From: Tolypothrix bouteillei VB521301
GTDB lineage: Bacteria; Cyanobacteriota; Cyanobacteriia; Cyanobacteriales; Nostocaceae
NCBI RefSeq assembly: GCF_000760695.4
Contig: NZ_JHEG04000001.1
Location: 7,849,123-7,913,122 of the forward strand
Reading direction: 5' to 3'
DNA: 64,000 nt
Position numbers and translations under genes: made by a program. The notes beneath the pieces were generated by a model that was not told the origin of the DNA, ran no database searches, and saw only the letters and a program-made list of their open reading frames with translations. Positions within the stretch are counted from its first letter, which is position 1, and each line of letters begins with the position of its first letter. This document shows, piece after piece, positions 43,129 to 50,351 of the stretch.

Positions 43129-43992
43129 ATGCGTCTTCACCGTTACAACAACCTACAGCAGATTCAGCAACTCAACCCACTGCAAGACCACTGTCAAATT
43201 TATCATCTGATGTTGGGCTACGAGTTTCCATGGGACATAACGAGAGCACTAGAAGTTGCACTTATGAAAACTTATTGTGTTCCGAGTATTTCTAAGTTAT
43301 TAGATAAAACGGGGGAGTTTCACAAACGTCCTCAAAAACGCTACGATGATACAGCAATAATTATTGTAGAGTTTTGTAAATGGGGTTATGACAGCGATCG
43401 CGGTTGTCAGGCAATTCAGCGCATGAATGCCATTCACTCTCGTTTCAAAATTCAAAATGCTGATTTTCTCTATGTTCTGTCAACCTTTATTTTTGAACCT
43501 ATCCGTTGGAATAGCCGTTTTGGTTGGAGGTTGATGTCGGAACAAGAAAGGCTCGCCTCTTTTTATTTCTGGCGGGAAGTGGGCAATCGGATGCACATTG
43601 AAGGGATTCCTGCAACTTACGAGGAATTGGAACAATACAATATTGAGTACGAACGAACGCACTTTCACTATGCAGAAACCAATCGTTCCGTTGGTGAAGC
43701 AACTCGTGATTTATTTTTGAGTTGGTACCCCAAGTGGATGTCTCCTCTTTTAAAACCTGCAATATACGCCTTACTTGATGACGCAATGCTAGATGCTTTT
43801 GGTTTTGAACATCCCTCCCAATGGCTGCGTCAAAGTGTTGAAAAAACTCTGCAAATCCGGGGTAGAATACAGCGTTTCTTACCACCCCTCAAGCAGTCAA
43901 AGTTTTTTATCGACTCTCCAACCCGCACCTATCCTCATGGCTATGCGATCGCAAATCTCGGATCGAAAGAAAAAGTTATCAATCACGACTAA
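43129..43992 (+). CDS. MpaB/rubber-oxygenase-like family protein (DUF2236)
   Basis: Soluble all-helical protein of 287 residues. FIFEPIRWNSRFGWRLMSEQ, then FYFWREVGNRMHIEGIPATY and EELEQYNIEYERTHF, match the oxygenase MpaB / latex-clearing protein catalytic domain family. Lcp members bind one heme b through a histidine and split polyisoprene. In MpaB of mycophenolic acid synthesis the family cleaves a prenyl chain. Candidate heme-binding residues are the histidines at HIEG and THFHY, but I cannot choose. In a cyanobacterium the substrate may be a terpenoid or carotenoid-like chain, but that is not shown. The gene stands alone, divergent from the amidase. Confidence 0.72.
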   Translation: MRLHRYNNLQQIQQLNPLQDHCQIYHLMLGYEFPWDITRALEVALMKTYCVPSISKLLDKTGEFHKRPQKRYDDTAIIIVEFCKWGYDSDRGCQAIQRMNAIHSRFKIQNADFLYVLSTFIFEPIRWNSRFGWRLMSEQERLASFYFWREVGNRMHIEGIPATYEELEQYNIEYERTHFHYAETNRSVGEATRDLFLSWYPKWMSPLLKPAIYALLDDAMLDAFGFEHPSQWLRQSVEKTLQIRGRIQRFLPPLKQSKFFIDSPTRTYPHGYAIANLGSKEKVINHD

Positions 43993-44045
43993 AAACTTTG
44001 TTTGGTAGGTGTTATCAGCTTTACAATCATTAAAATTTATTCCAA

Positions 44046-44100
44046 AGGATTTAGGGCTGCTATATATTATCGGAATCTTTTGTCAAAGATTTCCAAACAA
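44046..44100. repeat. Single MITE end
   Basis: GGATTTAGGGCTGCTATATA (about 44049-44068) resembles the right end of the elements at 6793-6909 and 21484-21802. No partner end is visible, so it is a fragment or a solo end. Confidence 0.45.
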
Positions 44101-44114
44101 AATGTAATATAGCT

Positions 44115-45266
44115 TTACTCTTGTTCTTTTAAAGCCCGTCGTGCCAATTTCGCATAAGTCTTGACTGTTTCATAAGGCATCTCCAAATCTTGTGCCACTA
44201 CCTGCAAAGACTCTCCCATCTCCCGCCTTGCCAAGATAGTTGCCCATTTCGAGGCTATTTCATCCGCACGATCTCCTCCAGTTCGCTTGCGTTGTGCCCT
44301 AAAAATTTCTACCAAATCCTCAATTCGTTTTGCCAACACACTTTCTACATCAGGTATATCTTGCGGAACTTCAGATGACCAACCCAAACGTGTTTGTCCC
44401 AAGCCAAAAGTAGTTTTATGACCGGTTCCGCAATAAAATGCGAGTTTCCCCAAAGCATAAAATAACTGCTCGAACTCTGGTTCTTGTGCTGCTTCTTTCT
44501 TCAAACTTAACTCAATTGCCCCAGTAAATCCCGTAACTGCACCTTTTTTACCTGCTAATACCTTTACAGTTGTTACCTGACAACGATTAATCAAGACATT
44601 GTCGTCTACCCAAGCCAGAAAAGCATCTTGGTCAACAGGTATCCCGGAAAAGTCGTTCCAACGCCTTAGGTAGCTGTGAAAAATGTTAACTGGAACGGGT
44701 AGAGGTAAATGATGACCTTTGCGACGGAAACTAGTAGGGCTCAGAAATGTTAAGGAGATCGTTCCACCGTACTCAGAATCTAACAGTGCGGCATAAGTTG
44801 TAGGAGGATGTGAAATTTGACAGGAAGCTATAGTTAAGGGGGCGTCTCGCAAATCAACTGAAGAAGGTAACTTTTTTACCCACTGCGCCATCCACTTTTG
44901 TACTCTACTGGATAAAGCTGTGACGTACCAATGATAAGAAGTGTTTGCAAGTAGTCGTATTTGTCTGCCGCTACTGGTTATCTCTCCATCTAATGCTGAG
45001 ATAGTAAACGGTTTTTCGGATTCTCCATCATGCAAGTATGCTGACAGTTCAGGGTCTGTAGAACGCACGCGATCGAGAAACCAGGCATGAAGTCCGATAG
45101 TGTATTGGGCGTAAAGATAAGAATCTTTTTGGGGAACTAACTCAAACATCAAGCCCATCAATTCTGTGTCTGGCGACCATTTTGGGCGAGACTGAGGTTT
45201 ACTTGGCTTTGTTGGAGAGCGTTGGGGCATGATGGTATTTGAGTTTTTTTGTATTTTATCTTGCAT
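44115..45266 (-). CDS. cas6: CRISPR-associated endoribonuclease Cas6 (orphan) with C-terminal HTH-like extension
   Basis: Cas6 RAMP protein of 383 residues, which cuts pre-crRNA at the repeat hairpin. Landmarks: the N-terminal ferredoxin-like fold YTIGLHAWFLDRVRSTDPEL, then LHDGESEKPFTISALDG; the second fold; and the glycine-rich loop GTGHKTTFGLGQTRLG near residues 282-297. Residues 303-383 form an extra helical domain (IASKWATILARREMGESLQV, then AQDLEMPYETVKTYAKLARR) that looks like a helix-turn-helix. No cas1, cas2, interference gene or array is in the window, so it may process RNA from distant arrays. A stem-loop with a G-rich arm stands just before the start codon. ATG at residue 13 (45230) is an alternative start. 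Confidence 0.85.
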   Translation of the reverse strand: MQDKIQKNSNTIMPQRSPTKPSKPQSRPKWSPDTELMGLMFELVPQKDSYLYAQYTIGLHAWFLDRVRSTDPELSAYLHDGESEKPFTISALDGEITSSGRQIRLLANTSYHWYVTALSSRVQKWMAQWVKKLPSSVDLRDAPLTIASCQISHPPTTYAALLDSEYGGTISLTFLSPTSFRRKGHHLPLPVPVNIFHSYLRRWNDFSGIPVDQDAFLAWVDDNVLINRCQVTTVKVLAGKKGAVTGFTGAIELSLKKEAAQEPEFEQLFYALGKLAFYCGTGHKTTFGLGQTRLGWSSEVPQDIPDVESVLAKRIEDLVEIFRAQRKRTGGDRADEIASKWATILARREMGESLQVVAQDLEMPYETVKTYAKLARRALKEQE

Positions 45267-45268
45267 TC

Positions 45269-45284
45269 ATCCCCTGCTGGGGAT
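45269..45284 (-). promoter_or_regulatory. Hairpin immediately upstream of the cas6 start codon
   Basis: On the cas6 strand, ATCCCC-AGCA-GGGGAT forms a perfect 6-bp stem two bases before ATG. The GGGGAT arm lies where the ribosome-binding site should be, so folding would mask it. ATCCCC/GGGGAT stems are also the type found in many cyanobacterial CRISPR repeats, so Cas6 could bind it and regulate itself. Observation is certain; the regulatory role is inference. Confidence 0.5.
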
Positions 45285-45326
45285 AAAGTAATAAATTTTT
45301 ATTGACAAGCCCTACAGACTGGAAGT

Positions 45327-45403
45327 CTGTGGCTACATAAAGGAAGCCCACCTGCGTGGGCTAAAACCCAGAGCCCATGCAGGTGGGCTTTGTTTGTATA
45401 GCC
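45327..45403. repeat. Module A, left copy, flanking the DUF262/AAA operon
   Basis: GTGGCTACATAAAGG, then the palindrome AGCCCACCTGCGTGGGCT, a loop, CCATGCAGGTGGGCTTTG and TTTGTATAGCC. Module A is also at 49153-49230 on the other side of the operon in the same orientation. Related palindromes occur elsewhere in the window. Confidence 0.8.
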
Positions 45404-45647
45404 GAGGCAGCGCGTTGCCCAGAGCAGCGCCGTGCCCAGAGAAGTTGCGGTTTGGGGGTTTCCACGTCAGATGCTTCACTTGGGTAAAGACGACAGGTGC
45501 TTCAACGGAGGAAACCTCCGCAACGCACTGTCTCCCCAATAGCAAACTTCGGGGGGTTTCCGCCCAACCCCACTTCGTGGGGAACCCAATGCCCCCCGTT
45601 GAGGCGACTGCTCTGCTCTGGGTTCCCCCCGTTGTAGCGCCTGCCGT
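45404..45647. repeat. Inserted repeat between modules A and B
   Basis: 244 bases of GC-rich repeat (GCAGCGCGTTGCCCAGAGCA, GGGGTTTCC, CGGAGGAAACCTCCG palindrome, CCCCACTTCGTGGGG palindrome, GGGTTCCCCCCGTTG). On the other side of the operon A and B are directly joined, so this is a later insertion. The open frames over it are not genes. Confidence 0.7.
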
Positions 45648-45704
45648 CCACTCTTCTAGAGTGAGGGTGTTTTGGCAAAGGTTTTATTAAGGAAATTACA
45701 TAAT
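45648..45704. repeat. Module B, left copy, exact 57-bp direct repeat
   Basis: From CCACTCTTCTAGAGTGAGGG to GGAAATTACATAAT. It is identical to 49231-49287. Its right end includes the last two codons and the stop of the third gene of the operon. Confidence 0.9.
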
Positions 45705-46646
45705 TTTCAGTCCAATGTAGCCAATGATGATTTTTCCTGGTCCTAAGTCCACGGAAAAGTGAAGTCGCCAAGCCCCTGGTGTCATGCGAACGTGCAAACT
45801 GAAAACACGCTCGTTGCCATCAGGACATTTAAAAGTTAATTCCTTTTTCAATCGCTTCAGCCTTGAGTCACTTTCCGGAGAAACCTTGCAAGGAAGACTG
45901 TCCATATCAAATACTCCATCTGTCCAGTTTTTGCAGGTTTCTTCCATTTCAAACAAACGCTTTATGACTTGCCGTAGTATTGGGTTACCACTGTTAAGGC
46001 TTTGTACTTGCTTATAGACATCATCGCAAAATACAAGATTTGGGAAGAGATCCTCTCTTAAATTCCAAATATCTAATCCGTCCAGAACTGTGGTACGAAT
46101 ACGGTATTTAAACCATTCACTATGTTTTTGTATGTGCTCTTTACAACTAGCATGAACGATTTTTACAACCTCATCAATCAACTCTCCATCTTCATCTATC
46201 CTTCTAAATTCTAAATTTACGTATCTGCAATTCCACTTCTCGTCTGAAAGTAAGCTGACTGATATTGTGTCAAGAATATGAGCAACTCCAAGTCCAATAA
46301 CTTGCTCTCCTTGATAGCAAAATTCAGATAAACCTATGTTATTCTCAATGTTCAAAATCGCTGAATTTATGAGATCTGTTGAAAAAGGGCTTTTAGTTGC
46401 AAGAGTTTTGATAAAACCTCGCTCTATTTGGTCTACTTCTTTATCATTCAGCCAGCGGCGAAGAGGGTAATTAGGCGCAAGTAAGGTAGTATGAAAATCA
46501 TCCTTAGTGCGAAGACTTACCTTTATCCCTCTATCCTTGATTGCCTTTATAGTGCTAATAAAATTAGACATCCATTGTCGTGCTATTGCTTCATTAGGTG
46601 CAGGATTTTGTAAAGACAATTCATTTAATATGACATCAAAATCCAC
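45696..46646 (-). CDS. Third gene of the DUF262/AAA operon, unknown protein
   Basis: Unrecognised 316-residue protein. It is mixed alpha/beta with an N-terminal helical part (ISTIKAIKDRGIKVSLRTKD), a middle alpha/beta part (CYQGEQVIGLGVAHILDTIS), and a C-terminal beta-rich part (KKELTFKCPDGNERVFSLHV, then MTPGAWRLHFSVDLGPGKII) ending with IGYIGLKIM. The last part resembles the small beta fold seen in some RelE/ParE-type proteins, but I do not claim it. No signal peptide and no HNH, TOPRIM or PD-(D/E)XK motif is visible. It starts with GTG 3 bases after the ATPase stop, behind CAGGAGAATG, a strong ribosome-binding site. It is the likely effector or specificity part of the operon, by position only. 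Confidence 0.7.
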   Translation of the reverse strand: MDFDVILNELSLQNPAPNEAIARQWMSNFISTIKAIKDRGIKVSLRTKDDFHTTLLAPNYPLRRWLNDKEVDQIERGFIKTLATKSPFSTDLINSAILNIENNIGLSEFCYQGEQVIGLGVAHILDTISVSLLSDEKWNCRYVNLEFRRIDEDGELIDEVVKIVHASCKEHIQKHSEWFKYRIRTTVLDGLDIWNLREDLFPNLVFCDDVYKQVQSLNSGNPILRQVIKRLFEMEETCKNWTDGVFDMDSLPCKVSPESDSRLKRLKKELTFKCPDGNERVFSLHVRMTPGAWRLHFSVDLGPGKIIIGYIGLKIM

Positions 46647-46649
46647 GTC

Positions 46650-47759
46650 TCATTCTCCTGCTGGTTCTAACAATGCATCCAAGCTTTTTTCCCACTCGTC
46701 AAAGAAGCCATCTGGCCATTTGTCAATTCGTCCGTTTCTATCAATTCTTGGTGAAACGACTTCAGTAAAGGCTAGTCCCTCTTTTTCTCGACGTTGAAAG
46801 TAGTGCAACTGAACATCTTCAGGAGCAAGCTTACCGCTATGAACAGCAAGACGAATGCCATTTAAAACATGATCGCTATGAGTTTCAATTACTGCTTGAA
46901 CACCACAACTAGCTGCAAGCGCCAGTAACTCCCCCATCTTTGCTTGTCCTTTTGGATGCAGATGTGCTTCTGGATTCTCAATTAAAATTAATGTACCAGG
47001 TTCAGATGCCAGTATAGCTACAATAATAGGTAAGGTATATGTAATTCCGAAACCAACGTTGGTCGCTCGGTGAGGGTTTCCCAATCCATAAGAATATTGA
47101 AAGCTTACCAAATCCATATCTGGGTTCGATTGAATCTCTATGCGTGTTCCTGGGCTTACTTCTCCTATCCATGCCTCCACTTGATCTCTCAAATTAAGTG
47201 ACTTGGCTAAGGAATGGCTCAAACGAGAGATGGGAATCTCTTTGTCCCTATATACTGAAAGAAAATGAGCAGTATACTCACCTCTACTTCCTATTTGTTG
47301 ATGTTGCCGTACTTGATAATCTGATATTTCAAAGTATGTGCGAGGTCCAACACGTTCTGCTTGAAGATAATGGAAGTTATCATTGAAAAGATTTGATTTA
47401 TAAACATCAAGAGGGGCTGGTTCTGAGGTTAGAGTTAGGACATCTCCGGCTGGATTATAATTAAAAACCCATATTCCCTTCTTGCCGTCTTCCCAAATCA
47501 GTTCAAAACTAATAGAATCGTCTTGTGCTCCTTGGAAGAGAGCATCTTGAGCTGTACCAATACAGACCAGTTCACCGTTAAGAGCTAACCCTCTCATTGG
47601 TAATAAATCTTGTTGGTATGCTTGGCGTAGCAGACCAAATGCTTGAAGAACAGAAGATTTGCCAGTACTGTTAAGACCAGAAAGTAATGTAAGATTTCTG
47701 AAATGAAGAAATTGCTCTTCAAAAGGTTTGAAGTTTTTTAAGCGGATCGAACAAATCAT
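46650..47759 (-). CDS. AAA family ATPase with DUF3696 tail
   Basis: ABC/SMC-like ATPase of the AAA_15/OLD-related group, 369 residues. Walker A is GLNSTGKSS at about 28-36 after LKNFKPFEEQ, and Walker B is LILIENPEAHLHPKGQ. The C-terminus IDKWPDGFFDEWEKSLDALL is the DUF3696 signature. It lacks a TOPRIM nuclease domain, so nuclease activity must come from partners if there is any. Its ATG overlaps the TGA of the DUF262 gene (ATGA), so the two are translationally coupled. ATPases of this kind occur with DUF262, HNH or other partners in phage-defence loci; the role here is inferred from that context. Confidence 0.9.
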   Translation of the reverse strand: MICSIRLKNFKPFEEQFLHFRNLTLLSGLNSTGKSSVLQAFGLLRQAYQQDLLPMRGLALNGELVCIGTAQDALFQGAQDDSISFELIWEDGKKGIWVFNYNPAGDVLTLTSEPAPLDVYKSNLFNDNFHYLQAERVGPRTYFEISDYQVRQHQQIGSRGEYTAHFLSVYRDKEIPISRLSHSLAKSLNLRDQVEAWIGEVSPGTRIEIQSNPDMDLVSFQYSYGLGNPHRATNVGFGITYTLPIIVAILASEPGTLILIENPEAHLHPKGQAKMGELLALAASCGVQAVIETHSDHVLNGIRLAVHSGKLAPEDVQLHYFQRREKEGLAFTEVVSPRIDRNGRIDKWPDGFFDEWEKSLDALLEPAGE

Positions 47760-48910
47760 AACAATACTTCTTGGATTAATTGTTCAATTATTCTAAACCT
47801 ATACTTGACTTTGGTAATACTATCAGTTCCTTGAGAAATCGATCCCATAAATTCTTTATCATTATCCATGATATCGATAAATCTATCTATTAAATCTTCT
47901 TTTCGCTCTTTTAAATTATAAATTTGTTGCTCTTGAAGATGACTGAGATTGACTGCCCAAGCATCAAACAATGCTTTATTAATGGGATTTTTTTGAGTAA
48001 GTTTATCTTTTGAACGTTTGCGAAAAGCATATTCACCGAAAATGTCAAATGCTACTTTCATTGCTCGTATAAAATTTTGTTCTAACAAATTTATCTCTTG
48101 CTGAGACATTTGATTTATACTAGACATTGTTTCATTCAGAAAAACGTCTAAACTTTTAGCTTGATAATTATTATATGGAGTAAGCATAAAAGCTAAAAAT
48201 CGAAGGACAAAATTTCGATCTTCCATACGAAGATATTTTCGAGTTTTTGTCTTTTGAAGACCTGTTACTAGCTTGAACTCTGCTGAATCTGCAAGTTTAG
48301 CCAAAAGGTTGGCTGCTTGTCCTTGATTCAAAGCATGACGGATTTCTTGTAGTGATAGCGGTAACCCACCAGTATTAATACGTTTGAAAATGTTAAATTT
48401 GACTTCGGGAGGTGTACCTTTTTCGATTAAATAAACTGTAATGACAGTCTCTTTAATTCGACGTTGATAGTGTCGGGGTAGCTCATTATAATTTTTATTT
48501 TTTAAATTAGTAAGAAACTCTAGCCCTTTTAATCTGAGATCGTTATCAATAACAAATCTCTTAATAGCTGTTAAGCGTTGCAGGCCATCTATGACTAACC
48601 ATTTATCATCATCTGTTGCATCCAAATAAAAAGCAGGTAGTGGAATCCGGATAAGAATAGATTCTATAAGCCTACTTTTAGAAATATCCGTCCAAATGTC
48701 AGCGTGACGTTGAAAATCAGGAGTTAAATTAATTTCTTCATATTTAATTCTATCAAGAACAAGATCGATAGTCATTGGTCTAGTATCTACTCTAATTTGT
48801 GTAGGATCAAATGGTTCAGTAATTTCCTCTTCTTGGTCAATATCTGTGTCTTCTTCAAAATCCATGTTCTCATCAAAAAGCTCTGGATTGGATGTTTGGG
48901 TCTTAATCAC
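47756..48910 (-). CDS. DUF262 (ParB/GmrS-like) protein
   Basis: First gene of the three-gene operon: 384 residues from GTG at 48910, chosen because AAAGGAG lies 8 bases upstream; the frame opens 24 codons earlier with TTG without such a site. The DUF262 domain covers about 45-215 with PDFQRHADIW at about 64-73 and DGLQRLTAIKRF at 108-119, a form of the D-G-x-Q-R motif of ParB/Srx-fold NTP-binding proteins such as the GmrS half of type IV GmrSD restriction enzymes. The C-terminal half is helical and lacks the H-N-H nuclease (DUF1524) found in GmrD. It may bind or hydrolyse nucleotide and act as sensor. The TGA overlaps the ATPase ATG. Confidence 0.88.
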   Translation of the reverse strand: MIKTQTSNPELFDENMDFEEDTDIDQEEEITEPFDPTQIRVDTRPMTIDLVLDRIKYEEINLTPDFQRHADIWTDISKSRLIESILIRIPLPAFYLDATDDDKWLVIDGLQRLTAIKRFVIDNDLRLKGLEFLTNLKNKNYNELPRHYQRRIKETVITVYLIEKGTPPEVKFNIFKRINTGGLPLSLQEIRHALNQGQAANLLAKLADSAEFKLVTGLQKTKTRKYLRMEDRNFVLRFLAFMLTPYNNYQAKSLDVFLNETMSSINQMSQQEINLLEQNFIRAMKVAFDIFGEYAFRKRSKDKLTQKNPINKALFDAWAVNLSHLQEQQIYNLKERKEDLIDRFIDIMDNDKEFMGSISQGTDSITKVKYRFRIIEQLIQEVLL

Positions 48911-49076
48911 AAAGGTAACTCCTTTAGTATTAACACTTACTAGTCTCTCATAATGAAAAACAAAGAGATCAAAATCATACAAGTTGAATTTGCTTATAAG
49001 ACTTAGTTATTCTAGCAATTTTGTTAATAAACAGATACCCTCAGAATTAATTGTGGATTATATTTCACCCTTATAA

Positions 49077-49096
49077 AGACGCGCCATAGCGCGTCT
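49077..49096. repeat. AGACGCGC palindrome
   Basis: 8-bp stem AGACGCGC / GCGCGTCT with loop CATA, followed by CTACATC. It is a dispersed palindrome of a sort common in these genomes, located upstream of the DUF262 gene. Confidence 0.6.
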
Positions 49097-49130
49097 CTAC
49101 ATCATTTTTGGAGATGTTTAGTATATAGCC

Positions 49131-49156
49131 TTACTTAGATACAACTAAATTCACTG
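49131..49156. repeat. Duplicate of the last 26 bases of metF
   Basis: TTACTTAGATACAACTAAAT followed by TCACTG is identical to 49347-49372, the stop codon and last eight codons of metF. It lies between the DUF262 promoter region and module A. Confidence 0.85.
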
Positions 49157-49230
49157 TGGCTACATAAATGTTGCCCACCTGCGTGGGCTCTAGGTTTTAG
49201 CCCACGCAGGTGGGCTTTGTTTGTATAGCC
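49153..49230. repeat. Module A, right copy
   Basis: ACTGTGGCTACATAAATG, then GCCCACCTGCGTGGGC, GCCCACGCAGGTGGGC and TTTGTTTGTATAGCC. The two palindromes can pair with each other. It matches 45327-45403 at both ends, with a different loop. Confidence 0.8.
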
Positions 49231-49287
49231 CCACTCTTCTAGAGTGAGGGTGTTTTGGCAAAGGTTTTATTAAGGAAATTACATAAT
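49231..49287. repeat. Module B, right copy, exact 57-bp direct repeat
   Basis: Identical to 45648-45704. It contains the remnant ATTATGTAA (reverse strand), the end of the third operon gene, although no such gene ends here. It is directly joined to module A. Confidence 0.9.
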
Positions 49288-49299
49288 CTCATATACAAA

Positions 49300-49322
49300 A
49301 GCAGCTAGTTATTCTAGCTGCT
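49300..49322 (-). terminator. Intrinsic terminator of metF
   Basis: On the metF strand a 9-bp stem AGCAGCTAG / CTAGCTGCT with a 5-base loop is followed by TTTTGT. It lies 25-47 bases after the metF stop. Confidence 0.7.
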
Positions 49323-49346
49323 CTACTAAAAAATCTATTGACCAGT

Positions 49347-50276
49347 TTACTTAGATACAACTAAATTCACTGGCGCAACTCCTGCCAAATCCAAAATTTG
49401 TGGAATCAAATCTTCACGCTTCACTGCCATCATGTGAACTCCATGACACAATTGACGCGCTACTTGCACTTGTTCGGCTGCAATTTTCATCCCTTCTTCT
49501 AAAGGTTTTTTAGCTTTTGCCAATCGATCGATGATGTCTTGGGGAATATTTACACCCGGTACGCATCGATTGATAAATTGAGCGTTCTTAGCTGATTTTA
49601 AAAGAAAAATTCCAGCTAAAATCGGTTTGTTACAACCACCAGCTATTTGATCCATAAACTTTTCCAGCCGTTCAAAATCTGTAATTAACTGACTTTGAAA
49701 GAATTGCGCTCCTGCTTCTAGTTTGCGATCAAATCGGCTTTGCAATCCGGACCAACTGTTACATTGCGGGTCAACAGCTGCACCGGGAAATAAGTTTAGC
49801 GCTCCATCTGTTAAAGGTTGCTCGTTGCAATCAACACCGTGATTGAGTTTCTGTATCATTTGTAGCAAGCGTATTGACTCTAAATCAAAAACTCCTTTGG
49901 CTTCTGGGTGGTCTCCTGCTTTCACGGGGTCACCAGTCAAAGCGAGGATATTATGAATACCCAAAGCGTGAGCACCCATAAGGTCGGCTTGCAAACCAAT
50001 CCGGTTGCGATCGCGACACGCAATCTGACAAATCGGCTCAATTCCATTCTGTAACAAAATAGCTGATGCCACAAGCGAAGACATCCGCAGCACAGCACGG
50101 CTACCATCTGTGATGTTGACGGCATGAACCCTCCCCTTAAGGGTCGCCGCCATTTCAATCATATGTGTTGGATCTCCCCCTTTAGGAGGCGCAACCTCAG
50201 CAGTCACGAGAAACTCCCCCGCTTGTGCGGCTGCGCGAAATGAACTTAAGGGAGTGGTTGTCAAGATGTTGTGCAT
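49347..50276 (-). CDS. metF: Methylenetetrahydrofolate reductase
   Basis: FAD-dependent enzyme of the MTHFR family, 309 residues. It reduces 5,10-methylene-THF to 5-methyl-THF, which supplies the methyl group for methionine. Landmarks: FLVTAEVAPPKGGDPTHMIE at the N-terminus, HAVNITDGSRAVLRMSSLVA, HNILALTGDPVKAGDHPEAK (conserved LTGDP), FFQSQLITDFERLEKF, and the PILAGIFLLKS strand. The sequence is a single barrel without an extra regulatory domain. TrpS lies 75 bases upstream on the same strand with a foldback repeat between, so the two may form one transcript. The last 26 bases are duplicated at 49131-49156. A clear terminator follows. Confidence 0.9.
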   Translation of the reverse strand: MHNILTTTPLSSFRAAAQAGEFLVTAEVAPPKGGDPTHMIEMAATLKGRVHAVNITDGSRAVLRMSSLVASAILLQNGIEPICQIACRDRNRIGLQADLMGAHALGIHNILALTGDPVKAGDHPEAKGVFDLESIRLLQMIQKLNHGVDCNEQPLTDGALNLFPGAAVDPQCNSWSGLQSRFDRKLEAGAQFFQSQLITDFERLEKFMDQIAGGCNKPILAGIFLLKSAKNAQFINRCVPGVNIPQDIIDRLAKAKKPLEEGMKIAAEQVQVARQLCHGVHMMAVKREDLIPQILDLAGVAPVNLVVSK

Positions 50277-50291
50277 AAAAATTGGAAGAGG

Positions 50292-50338
50292 TTAATTTTA
50301 GACCTTAGATGTACAGTCCATCTAAAATCTAAAATTAA
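50292..50338. repeat. Imperfect foldback between metF and trpS
   Basis: TTAATTTTAGACCTTAGATG and CCATCTAAAATCTAAAATTA form an imperfect hairpin of the TCTAAAATC repeat type, as near 4960-5043. Confidence 0.5.
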
Positions 50339-50351
50339 ATATGTAAAACTG

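Noticed and set aside
45333..45771. Open frames of 70-98 residues between cas6 and the third operon gene
   Set aside because: They lie fully within modules A, B and the GC-rich insert, which are dispersed repeats.
44115..48910. Cas6 as part of the DUF262/AAA operon
   Set aside because: They share a strand, but 429 bases of repeats lie between cas6 and the third gene, so a functional link is not supported by spacing.
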